Shown here one piece after another: positions 1-5,656 of a DNA stretch of 6,443 nucleotides; the stretch's first letter is position 1, and every line of letters begins with the position of its first letter. Location of the stretch: positions 1-6,443 of the forward strand of contig CAUGJN010000110.1 in NCBI GenBank assembly GCA_959599635.1, written 5' to 3'. Source of the stretch: an uncultured Collinsella sp. (GTDB taxonomy: Bacteria > Actinomycetota > Coriobacteriia > Coriobacteriales > Coriobacteriaceae). The notes under the pieces were generated by a model. It was not told where the DNA came from. It saw only the letters and a list, made by a program, of their open reading frames with translations, and made no database searches. Both the position numbers and the translations under genes were made by a program.

Positions 1-31
1 ATGGGGGCGTGGCTGAATAGGAGGGATGTCC

Positions 32-56
32 AAATTTTGAGCGGAGCTCAAAATTT
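32..56. repeat. Perfect 11-bp inverted repeat (hairpin 1)
   Basis: AAATTTTGAGC at 32-42 is exactly complementary to GCTCAAAATTT at 46-56, with a 3-base GGA loop. It is followed closely by two more hairpins. There is no T-tract directly after it, so it is not a typical terminator on the plus strand. Confidence 0.75.
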
Positions 57-59
57 ATT

Positions 60-79
60 CGGTCGGCTTGCACCGACCG
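60..79. repeat. 7-bp GC-rich inverted repeat (hairpin 2)
   Basis: CGGTCGG at 60-66 pairs with CCGACCG at 73-79 around a 6-base loop. It lies between hairpin 1 and the terminator-like hairpin 3. Function unknown. Confidence 0.6.
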
Positions 80-89
80 CACTGCGCTA

Positions 90-116
90 AAAACGCGCCA
101 GTGGCGCGTTTTCTTT
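90..116 (+). terminator. Terminator-like hairpin 3
   Basis: AAAACGCGCC (90-99) pairs with GGCGCGTTTT (103-112) around a 3-base AGT loop, and TTTTCTTT follows. The A-run on the 5' side and T-run on the 3' side fit an intrinsic terminator that could act in both directions. On the plus strand it would end whatever transcript enters from the left; the possible reading frame at the edge stops at its base. Confidence 0.65.
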
Positions 117-133
117 ACGCTTCGCGCCCTGGC

Positions 134-153
134 GGGTTCGAATCCCTCCTCCT
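134..153 (+). repeat. Inverted copy of the tRNA-Ser(CGA) 3' end
   Basis: These 20 bases, a T-arm core GGGTTCGAATCCC followed by TCCTCCT, are identical to the T-arm plus acceptor strand of the minus-strand tRNA-Ser(CGA), whose complement lies at 222-241. No tRNA body is associated: the preceding 40 bases form a terminator-like hairpin rather than an anticodon arm, and no CCA follows. It may be a remnant of a tRNA gene, part of a dispersed repeat, or an attachment-site fragment of an integrative element. The T-arm core alone is common to many tRNAs, so only the flanking match is informative. Confidence 0.5.
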
Positions 154-171
154 GCGCGTTATTGAAATGTG

Positions 172-203
172 CTCAAAAAGAAAAAAGCCCCATTGCTGGG
201 GCT
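172..203 (-). terminator. Terminator of the tRNA-Ser genes
   Basis: On the minus strand AGCCCCA and TGGGGCT form a 7-bp stem (plus-strand arms 186-192 and 197-203) with a 4-base loop, followed by TTTTTTCTTTT. This is a standard intrinsic terminator 13 bases past the CCA end of tRNA-Ser(CGA). Confidence 0.85.
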
Positions 204-215
204 CATACCATCTAA

Positions 216-306
216 TGGCGGAGGAGGAGGGATTCGAACCCTCGTGACCTTATACAGGCCAAACGGTTTTCGAGACCGCCGCATTCAACCACTCTGCCAC
301 CCCTCC
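216..306 (-). tRNA. tRNA-Ser, anticodon CGA
   Basis: Read on the minus strand, the gene starts GGAGGGG at 306 and ends with an encoded CCA at 218-216, 91 nt in all. The acceptor arm pairs over 7 bp with one G-U, the T-arm is GAGGG-TTCGAAT-CCCTC, and the anticodon loop CTCGAAA places CGA at 272-270, which reads UCG codons. The long variable arm between the anticodon and T stems is the class II feature expected of serine tRNAs. It lies 48 bases downstream of tRNA-Ser(GGA). No clear promoter of its own is visible. Confidence 0.95.
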
Positions 307-314
307 GCGTGGGG

Positions 315-345
315 TAAAAACAAAGCAGGCTCGAAGGCCTGCTTT
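315..345 (-). terminator. Hairpin/T-tract between the two tRNA-Ser genes
   Basis: AAAGCAGGC (322-330) and GCCTGCTTT (337-345) form a perfect 9-bp stem with a 6-base loop. On the minus strand it is followed by GTTTTT. It lies just after tRNA-Ser(GGA) and has intrinsic terminator form. It fills almost all of the 48-base spacer, so the downstream tRNA-Ser(CGA) may depend on read-through, or the hairpin may act mainly in 3' end maturation. Confidence 0.7.
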
Positions 346-354
346 GGAATTAAC

Positions 355-445
355 TGGCGGAGAGTCAGGGATTTGAACCCTGGAGACGCTTTTGACGCCT
401 ACACGATTTCCAATCGTGCTCCTTCGGCCACTCGGACAACTCTCC
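355..445 (-). tRNA. tRNA-Ser, anticodon GGA
   Basis: On the minus strand the gene runs from GGAGAGT at 445 to an encoded CCA at 357-355, 91 nt. The anticodon stem-loop CACGA-TTGGAAA-TCGTG places GGA at 411-409, which reads UCC and UCU codons. The T-arm is CAGGG-TTCAAAT-CCCTG, the acceptor pairs 7 bp (GGAGAGT with ACTCTCC), and a long class II variable arm is present. A promoter lies directly upstream, and a terminator-like hairpin follows. Confidence 0.96.
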
Positions 446-461
446 GTTAAATGCGAAAGTC

Positions 462-490
462 AGTATACACGAGGAATCGCAAAGTGCAAA
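462..490 (-). promoter_or_regulatory. Promoter of the tRNA-Ser(GGA) gene
   Basis: On the minus strand a -10 box TATACT (467-462) is preceded after 17 bases by TTTGCA (490-485), which matches 4 of 6 bases of the TTGACA consensus. The predicted start near 455 is about 10 bases before the mature tRNA 5' end. It is the only strong minus-strand promoter seen upstream of either tRNA. Confidence 0.65.
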
Positions 491-849
491 CAGAAAAGTT
501 GGCATTTTTTAAAACGCTCGGGCGCGCTTGGCGTTGCAGTGGGGTTTGAGGTGCAAAAAAAGGGCTTCCGACCAGCGTGGTTGATCAACTCAATTGTTCA
601 AAAGGGGTATTCATAAGCGACTTGGCAATGAATTTAAAAATCTTTGGGTGGTGCTGTGGACCACTGGTATGCATTTTGCGACCACAGCCTTGTATCCGTT
701 GACCTGCGGCTTGGCTCAGCTTGTCCCCACGGCGCCGTATCTTGTCCACAAATCCGTCAAGCTCTTGGTCAGCATTTGGTTGGAATGCGCATGAAACGTC
801 GTGTGAGTATGGACATATGTGGAGGTCATGAGGTTGTAGCTGCATATTC
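491..849. other. Gene-free spacer between tRNA-Ser and rpsF
   Basis: No credible gene is seen here. Open frames of up to about 110 codons exist on both strands but lack ribosome-binding sites, recognisable domains and the codon preference of the neighbouring genes. The spacer is less GC-rich than its surroundings. It holds short palindromes GTTGATCAAC (580-589), ACGGCGCCGT (729-738), ATGCGCAT (785-792) and ACATATGT (813-820), and an inverted pair GCTGTGG/CCACAGC (653-659 and 682-688). Two DnaA-box-like 9-mers occur: TTGTCCACA at 742-750 and TGGTCCACA on the minus strand at 663-655. No known structured RNA (RNase P, SRP RNA, tmRNA) was recognised. Confidence 0.6.
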
Positions 850-856
850 TTGCAGC
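839..856. repeat. 6-bp inverted repeat at the rpsF promoter
   Basis: GCTGCA (839-844) and TGCAGC (851-856) are separated by 6 bases. The right arm coincides with the proposed -35 box of rpsF, so it could be a binding site or simply chance. It is short. Confidence 0.35.
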
Positions 857-878
857 CTGGGAGGTTGAAAGATATTAT
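850..878 (+). promoter_or_regulatory. Candidate promoter of the rpsF operon
   Basis: TTGCAG (850-855) and TATTAT (873-878) are separated by 17 bases. The -10 box matches TATAAT at 5 of 6 positions; the -35 box matches only its first three bases. Transcription would begin near 885, giving a leader of about 65 nt that carries the inverted repeat at 895-923. It is the best-placed candidate, but the spacer upstream could hold others. Confidence 0.45.
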
Positions 879-894
879 TACCAAGTCTTTTCCT

Positions 895-923
895 GCTTCA
901 GGCGCACCTTCACGACCTGAAGC
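895..923 (+). promoter_or_regulatory. rpsF leader hairpin
   Basis: GCTTCAGG (895-902) pairs exactly with CCTGAAGC (916-923) around a 13-base loop. It ends 12 bases before the ribosome-binding site of rpsF. In many bacteria the rpsF operon leader contains an RNA structure bound by the S6:S18 complex for feedback control. Position and operon content fit that role, but I do not see the CCG element described for that motif in this loop, so the assignment is inferred from context only. Confidence 0.45.
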
Positions 924-949
924 CACATTTGCCCAGAGGAGGTGACAAT

Positions 950-1243
950 ATGAAGGCTTATGAACTGCTGTTCTTTGTTGACCCGTCGCTCGACCCCGAG
1001 ACTCGTCTCGCTGTTATGAAGCGTATCGATACCACGATCGCTGAGGGCGCTGGCAAGGTCGACTCCGTTGACGAGTGGGGCAAGCGCAAGCTCGCCTACG
1101 AGATCAACGACCTCACCGATGGTGACTACACCCTCATCAACTTCCACGCAGATCCTACCCAGATCGCCGAACTTGATCGCGTCCTGCGCATCACCGACGC
1201 TGTGGTCCGCCACATGATCGTCCGTCGCGACGACCAGGAGTAA
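950..1243 (+). CDS. rpsF: 30S ribosomal protein S6
   Basis: S6 is a component of the small-subunit platform, where it pairs with S18 and contacts the central domain of 16S rRNA. The 97-residue product has the usual bacterial length and one ferredoxin-like alpha/beta fold. It starts MKAYELLFFVDPSL and carries the family signature GKRKLAYEI at residues 44-52. The ATG at 950 is preferred because a strong GAGGAGG ribosome-binding site lies at 936-942; an in-frame TTG at 929 is upstream of that site and would add seven unconserved residues. The acidic C-terminal end (RRDDQE) is short, without the long tail of enterobacterial S6. It is the first gene of rpsF-ssb-rpsR-rplI, with 48 bases before ssb. 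The hairpin in its leader suggests control at the mRNA level. Confidence 0.97.
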   Translation: MKAYELLFFVDPSLDPETRLAVMKRIDTTIAEGAGKVDSVDEWGKRKLAYEINDLTDGDYTLINFHADPTQIAELDRVLRITDAVVRHMIVRRDDQE

Positions 1244-1291
1244 GACTGTCGTTTTGGACTGGGCTTGTGCCCCAAGAGGAAGTAGTGAGTT

Positions 1292-1744
1292 ATGAGCATC
1301 AATCGAGTGAACATCACCGGTAACCTCACCCGCGATCCCGAGCTGCGCGCCACCGCCGGCGGAACCCAGGTTCTGTCCTTTGGCGTCGCCGTGAACGATC
1401 GTCGCCGTAACGCGCAGACTGGCGAGTGGGAGGACTATCCCAACTTTGTCGACTGCACTATGTTCGGCACCCGCGCCGAGGCCGTGAGCCGTTTCCTGGC
1501 AAAGGGAAACAAGGTCGCGATCGAGGGCAAGCTGCGCTACAGCTCTTGGGAGCGCGACGGCCAGCGCCGGAGCAAGCTTGAGGTCATCGTCGATGAGATC
1601 GAGTTTATGAGCTCCCGTGGTGGCCAGGGTGGCTACGATCAGGGTGGTTACGCCCCCGCAGCTCCCGCGCCCGCAGCACGTCCTGTCGCACCGGTGGCTA
1701 CGCCGCCCGCGGTCGACGTCTACGATGAGGACATCCCGTTCTAA
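1292..1744 (+). CDS. ssb: Single-stranded DNA-binding protein
   Basis: SSB coats single-stranded DNA during replication, recombination and repair, normally as a tetramer, and recruits partner proteins through its C-terminal tip. The 150-residue product has an N-terminal OB fold (about residues 1-108), including the opening INRVNITGNLTRDPELR and the central NFVDCTMFGTRAEAVSRFL segment. A flexible linker rich in Gly, Ala and Pro follows (about 109-140), and then the acidic tip DEDIPF at 145-150. The tip keeps the conserved D-I-P-F end that binds replication and repair factors. A ribosome-binding site (AAGAGGAAG, 1274-1282) precedes the ATG by 9 bases. Its position between rpsF and rpsR is the common bacterial arrangement and links SSB supply to ribosomal protein expression. 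A stable hairpin lies between it and rpsR. Confidence 0.97.
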   Translation: MSINRVNITGNLTRDPELRATAGGTQVLSFGVAVNDRRRNAQTGEWEDYPNFVDCTMFGTRAEAVSRFLAKGNKVAIEGKLRYSSWERDGQRRSKLEVIVDEIEFMSSRGGQGGYDQGGYAPAAPAPAARPVAPVATPPAVDVYDEDIPF

Positions 1745-1771
1745 GGGTTGTTCACCTATTTTTGAGTGAGA

Positions 1772-1797
1772 GGCGGCTTCGGTTCGCCGAAGTTGCC
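1772..1797 (+). promoter_or_regulatory. UUCG-capped hairpin between ssb and rpsR
   Basis: GGCGGCTTCGG (1772-1782) pairs over 11 bp, including two G-U pairs, with CCGAAGTTGCC (1787-1797) around a TTCG tetraloop. The G-U pairs make the fold better as RNA than as DNA. No T-tract follows, so it is not an intrinsic terminator. It ends 5 bases before the ribosome-binding site of rpsR and could set the relative levels of ssb and rpsR by mRNA processing, stability, or access of ribosomes. Confidence 0.6.
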
Positions 1798-1816
1798 AAA
1801 TGAAAGGTATTTTGAC

Positions 1817-2083
1817 ATGGCTAATGATTTTTCTGCACGTCAGCCGCGTCGTAAGTACTGCCAGTTCTGCAAGGAGAACACTGAGTTCATCGACTATAAG
1901 GACACTCAGCTTCTCCGTAAGTACATGACCGACCGTGGCAAGATCAAGCCCCGTCGCGTCACTGGCGCTTGCACGCAGCATCAGCATGACATCGCCAACG
2001 CCATCAAGCGCGCCCGCGAGATGGCTCTCCTGCCGTACACCGTCCCCGTGGTTTCCTCTCGTGGCAACCGCGACCGCGGCTAA
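1817..2083 (+). CDS. rpsR: 30S ribosomal protein S18, cysteine-containing (C+) form
   Basis: S18 binds S6 and 16S rRNA on the platform of the small subunit. The 88-residue product has the family core IDYKDTQLLRKYM, RGKIKPRRVTG and AIKRAREMALLPYT. Cysteines C15 and C18 (YCQFC) together with C52 and H55 (ACTQH) form a C-x2-C ... C-x2-H set that is expected to bind zinc; this is the C+ form, as in the main S18 of mycobacteria, whereas Bacillus S18 lacks these cysteines. The ATG at 1817 is chosen over an in-frame ATG at 1766 because AAAGG at 1803-1807 is correctly spaced for it, and because the upstream extension would run through the hairpin at 1772-1797 and has no family similarity. rplI begins 15 bases after the stop. 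Confidence 0.96.
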   Translation: MANDFSARQPRRKYCQFCKENTEFIDYKDTQLLRKYMTDRGKIKPRRVTGACTQHQHDIANAIKRAREMALLPYTVPVVSSRGNRDRG

Positions 2084-2098
2084 GAAGGGAGACGCATC

Positions 2099-2638
<540 letters not shown>

Positions 2639-2670
2639 CATTTGCTGCAACGCAACAATCTTGTTCTAAG

Positions 2671-2707
2671 AAGGGCGCTCTGGGAAACCAGGGCGCCCTT
2701 TTATTTT
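2671..2707 (+). terminator. Terminator of the rpsF-ssb-rpsR-rplI operon
   Basis: AAGGGCGCTCTGG (2671-2683) pairs over 13 bp, with one G-U, to CCAGGGCGCCCTT (2688-2700) around a GAAA tetraloop. TTTTATTTT follows (2699-2707). This is a textbook intrinsic terminator 32 bases after the rplI stop codon, and it separates the ribosomal protein operon from dnaB. Confidence 0.93.
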
Positions 2708-2820
2708 CTACGCTCAGCGAGCGCCGTGGCAGGCGTTGCGGTGAAGTCCTAAATGCGGGACCGTTCATCCGTTTCGTCCGGTGATGATTGCCGGGGCGCG
2801 GCCCGTTTTGGGACTGTGAC

Positions 2821-2829
2821 TGATACTAT
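2821..2829 (+). promoter_or_regulatory. Candidate extended -10 promoter of dnaB
   Basis: TGATACTAT matches an extended -10 element (TG, one base, then TACTAT). No good -35 box is found 16-18 bases upstream, which extended -10 promoters can tolerate. Transcription would begin near 2836, leaving a short leader before the dnaB start at 2863. The strong terminator upstream means dnaB needs a promoter in this spacer. Confidence 0.4.
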
Positions 2830-2862
2830 GGATGCTCGCAAGCGATATGAATGAGGATGCTC

Positions 2863-4254
2863 ATGGCATATGACGATAGGGAGACCGGGTTGACGGTCGA
2901 GGACCGTGGTTCCAAGTTGGGTCTCCCCCAAAACCAAGATGCAGAGGCCAATGTACTGGCCGCCATGCTGCTATCGCCCGAGGTAGTCGAAGAGGCCCAG
3001 GTCGAGCTGCAGCCCGATGACTTCTACCGGCCCATTCATAAGACCATCTATACCGCGATGGTCGATATGTACAACAGCCGCATTCCCATCGACTCCATCT
3101 CGCTGATCGATTACCTGCGAAGCATCAACAAGCTTGATGCCGTGGGCGGCGAAGCGTACATTTTGGAGTTGATGGGTCAGACCCTGTCGCTCGTCAACTG
3201 GCAGCACCATGCCGCTATCGTTCGCCGCGATTCGATGCTGCGTGAGCTGATCGGCGCCACCAACGAGATCAACGCGCTGGCATACAACGCCCCCACCGAC
3301 ACCAAAGAGGTCGTGGAGCTGGCCGAGAGCAAGTTGCTCAAGGTCACGGCGCGCGAGGTCAAGTCGAGCTACAAGACGCTGACCGAGTTTATGGTCGAGG
3401 CCTATAACGAGGCCGAGGAAGTGTGCCAGGCCGGCGGCCAGGCTGCGGGCGTGCCCACGGGCTTCCCGTCGCTCGACCGCATGCTCATGGGTTTTCGCGA
3501 GGGCCAGCTCATCATCATCGGCGCCCGCCCTGCTGTGGGTAAGACGTCGTTCGCCCTGAACCTGGCGCTCAACGCCGCCGCCGCCGGTTATACCGTCGGC
3601 TTCTTCTCTCTGGAGATGTCGGGCAAGGAAATTGCCCAGCGTCTGATTTGCGCCTACGCCATGATTTCGATCAGTGACTTCCGCATGGGCCGCATTAGCC
3701 CCGAGCAGTGGGCAAATATCAACGAGGCCACGCAGACCTTGTCCAAGCTCGATATTCTGATTGACGATACGCCCGGCACCACAGTGACCGAGATTCGCGC
3801 CAAGAGCCGCCGCATGCTCCACAACAAGGAGAAGGCCATCATCATCCTGGACTACCTGCAGCTGGTGAGTCCTCCGCCGGGACGCCGCTCCGAGAGCCGT
3901 ACCGTCGAGGTCTCCGAGATGTCGCGTGGTCTGAAGATCATGGCCAAGGAGCTCAAGATCCCGCTCATCGCGCTGTCGCAGCTCTCGCGTCAGGTCGAAT
4001 CCCGTACCGGCAAGCGCCCGCAGCTTTCCGACCTTCGTGAATCGGGCTCCATCGAGCAGGACGCCGATATCGTTATGTTCTTGGACCGCTCCGCCGACGA
4101 GGCCGAAGCCTCGCGCGACGATCGACCCGACGAGGGCGTTACGCGTATCGTCGTGGCCAAGAACCGTTCGGGCCCGATCGGCGACGTCGACCTGATGTTC
4201 CTGCCGGCATCCACTAAGTTCTATGAGCTTGATGGGGCACATGCCGAGGAGTAG
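2863..4254 (+). CDS. dnaB: Replicative DNA helicase DnaB
   Basis: DnaB is the hexameric ATP-driven 5'-3' helicase that unwinds DNA at the replication fork and interacts with primase. With the start at 2863 the product is 463 residues, normal for the family. The N-terminal helical domain covers about residues 25-125 (PQNQDAEANVLAAMLLSP onward), then a linker, then the RecA-like motor from about 180. Walker A is GARPAVGKT (220-228, K227), the H1a segment FFSLEMS spans 247-253 (E251, likely catalytic), Walker B is IIILDYLQL (326-334, D330), and K433/R435 in KNRSGP fit the arginine-finger pair. The ATG at 2863 has an AGGA site 5 bases upstream; the ATG at 2851 has none. No intein interrupts the motor domain. 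The product ends without a break, and its stop codon overlaps the candidate purA promoter. Confidence 0.96.
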   Translation: MAYDDRETGLTVEDRGSKLGLPQNQDAEANVLAAMLLSPEVVEEAQVELQPDDFYRPIHKTIYTAMVDMYNSRIPIDSISLIDYLRSINKLDAVGGEAYILELMGQTLSLVNWQHHAAIVRRDSMLRELIGATNEINALAYNAPTDTKEVVELAESKLLKVTAREVKSSYKTLTEFMVEAYNEAEEVCQAGGQAAGVPTGFPSLDRMLMGFREGQLIIIGARPAVGKTSFALNLALNAAAAGYTVGFFSLEMSGKEIAQRLICAYAMISISDFRMGRISPEQWANINEATQTLSKLDILIDDTPGTTVTEIRAKSRRMLHNKEKAIIILDYLQLVSPPPGRRSESRTVEVSEMSRGLKIMAKELKIPLIALSQLSRQVESRTGKRPQLSDLRESGSIEQDADIVMFLDRSADEAEASRDDRPDEGVTRIVVAKNRSGPIGDVDLMFLPASTKFYELDGAHAEE

Positions 4255-4281
4255 GACAGGCGCCCGTTGCACGGGTATACT
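4253..4281 (+). promoter_or_regulatory. Candidate promoter of purA
   Basis: AGGACA (4253-4258, four of six bases of the -35 consensus) and TATACT (4276-4281, five of six of the -10 consensus) are separated by 17 bases. The -35 box overlaps the dnaB stop codon. Transcription would start near 4288, giving a 60-nt leader. No terminator is visible between dnaB and purA, so read-through from dnaB is also likely. Confidence 0.5.
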
Positions 4282-4347
4282 GGGAATGTTTTGTGCTTCT
4301 GCGTGCCGGCGTGGCGCGTAGACAGTCCATGAATGTAAGGAGTAAAC

Positions 4348-5634
4348 ATGCCGTCAACCGTTTTGGTCGGTGCCCAGTGGGGCGATGAGGGCAAGGGTAA
4401 GATTTGCGACCTGGTCGCCGGCGACTTCGATGCCGTCGTGCGCTACTCGGGCGGCAACAACGCCGGCCACACCATCGTCGTCAACGGCAAGAAGTACGGC
4501 CTGCACCAGGTGCCCTCCGGCATCATGTATTCCGACCACGTGTCGGTGATCGGTAACGGCTGCGTCGTCAACCCCAAGGTTGTCCTTGAGGAGATCGACA
4601 TGTTCGAGGCCGACGGCATCACCACCAAGAATCTCAAGATCAGCGGCAACGCGCATGTCATCATGCCGTACCACATCGATCTGGATGGCGCCTTTGAGCA
4701 GAAGCTCGGCAAGAAGAACATCGGTACCACCAAGCGCGGTATCGGTCCGTGCTATCAGGACAAGATGGCCCGCATTGGTCTGCGCATGCAGGACATGCTG
4801 GACGAGGCACTGTTCCGCGACAAGCTGGAGACCGCTCTCGCCCGCGTGAACCCTGAGCTCGAGCTCATCTACAACCTGCCCACCTACACCGTGGACCAGA
4901 TTTGCGACGAGTACCTGCCCATGGCCGAGCGTCTGCGCCCCTACATCACCGAGACGAGCCTGCTGCTCAACAACATGATCGATGAGGGCAAGGACCTGCT
5001 GTTTGAGGGCGCCCAGGCGACGCTGCTCGACATCGATCACGGCACCTATCCGTACGTGACGTCTTCCAACTGCACCGCCGGCGGCGCCATCACCGGCTCC
5101 GGCGTGGGCATGAAGAACGTCGACCGCGTGCTGGGCGTCATGAAGGCCTATATCACCCGCGTCGGTTCGGGCCCCATGCCCACCGAGCTTTCCTATGAGT
5201 CCGAGGCCGGTCACACGCTGACCGAGGAGGGCTATGAGTACGGCGTGACCACCGGTCGCCGTCGTCGCTGCGGCTGGTTCGACGGCCCCATCGCCAACTA
5301 CGCCTCGCGCGTCAACGGCCTCACCGATATCGCCCTGACCAAGCTCGACGTGCTTTCGGCCTTCGACACCATCAAGGTGTGCGTGGCCTACGACGTCGAT
5401 GGCGAGCGCTACACCAGCGTGCCCGAGCATCAGGTGCGCTTTGAGCATGCCAAGCCCATCTACGAGGAACTCCCCGGCTGGAAGTGCGACATCACCGGTT
5501 GTCGCAGCTTTGATGAGCTGCCGCAAGAGGCTCAGGACTACGTGGCGTTTATCGAGGATCTGGCACACACCCGCGTGACGTTCATTGGCGTTGGCGCCGG
5601 TCGCGAGCAGATCATCAACCGATTCTGGAAGTAA
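4348..5634 (+). CDS. purA: Adenylosuccinate synthetase
   Basis: The enzyme joins IMP and aspartate using GTP to form adenylosuccinate, the first committed step from IMP to AMP, in the cytosol and usually as a dimer. The 428-residue product is full length. The phosphate-binding loop GAQWGDEGKGK spans 8-18 with the catalytic D13. NNAGHT lies at 37-42 with the catalytic H41. The IMP loop GTTKRGIGPCY lies near 127. VGSGPMPTE precedes the aspartate-binding loop TTGRRRRCGW at 302-311, and the guanine-recognition segment TKLDVLS follows near 332. All key residues are kept. AAGGAG at 4337-4342 lies 5 bases before the ATG. The gene follows dnaB on the same strand with a 93-base gap and is followed by purD, so two purine enzymes stand side by side here, although they act at distant steps of the pathway. 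Confidence 0.98.
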   Translation: MPSTVLVGAQWGDEGKGKICDLVAGDFDAVVRYSGGNNAGHTIVVNGKKYGLHQVPSGIMYSDHVSVIGNGCVVNPKVVLEEIDMFEADGITTKNLKISGNAHVIMPYHIDLDGAFEQKLGKKNIGTTKRGIGPCYQDKMARIGLRMQDMLDEALFRDKLETALARVNPELELIYNLPTYTVDQICDEYLPMAERLRPYITETSLLLNNMIDEGKDLLFEGAQATLLDIDHGTYPYVTSSNCTAGGAITGSGVGMKNVDRVLGVMKAYITRVGSGPMPTELSYESEAGHTLTEEGYEYGVTTGRRRRCGWFDGPIANYASRVNGLTDIALTKLDVLSAFDTIKVCVAYDVDGERYTSVPEHQVRFEHAKPIYEELPGWKCDITGCRSFDELPQEAQDYVAFIEDLAHTRVTFIGVGAGREQIINRFWK

Positions 5635-5656
5635 TCGGGACTATTTGGTTATTGCG

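Larger units (their letters stand above)
1..90 (+). other. Unassigned left-edge open frame, possibly a CDS tail
   Basis: The first frame is open from the window edge to a TAA at 88-90; the other two plus frames stop within 20 bases. It would encode about 29 residues ending in FGRLAPTALR. It could be the C-terminus of a gene entering from the left, because a terminator-like hairpin starts right at the stop codon. Against this, the stretch holds two near-perfect inverted repeats (32-56 and 60-79), which is unusual for coding DNA, and I recognise no family. Sequence to the left of the window would settle it. Confidence 0.2.

Noticed and set aside
3..155. An interrupted tRNA with its 5' part at 3-22 (TGGCTGAATAGG resembles a D-arm) and its 3' part at 134-153
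   Set aside because: The presumed acceptor strands do not pair, no anticodon arm is found, and a terminator-like hairpin occupies the middle.
1..160. tmRNA or SRP RNA
   Set aside because: The 5' GGGGGCG recalls tmRNA, but there is no matching acceptor 3' strand, no CCA and no tag frame; the conserved SRP RNA tetraloop region is absent.
169..450. 93-codon plus-strand frame covering both tRNA genes
   Set aside because: It is read through the complement of two clear tRNA-Ser genes; such frames are frequent false gene calls.
594..868. Two overlapping short plus-strand frames (66 and 74 codons) in the spacer
   Set aside because: They overlap each other in different frames, have no ribosome-binding sites and no family similarity; chance open frames.
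585..926. 113-codon minus-strand frame across the tRNA-rpsF spacer
   Set aside because: It starts at a GTG with no ribosome-binding site, runs antisense through the rpsF leader and promoter, has no recognisable domain, and its codon use is unlike that of the neighbouring genes.
2971..4272. Long minus-strand open frame (433 codons) opposite dnaB
   Set aside because: Antisense shadow of dnaB caused by codon bias; no domain recognisable.
4354..5568. Long minus-strand open frame (404 codons) opposite purA
   Set aside because: Antisense shadow of purA; composition is biased and no domain is recognisable.
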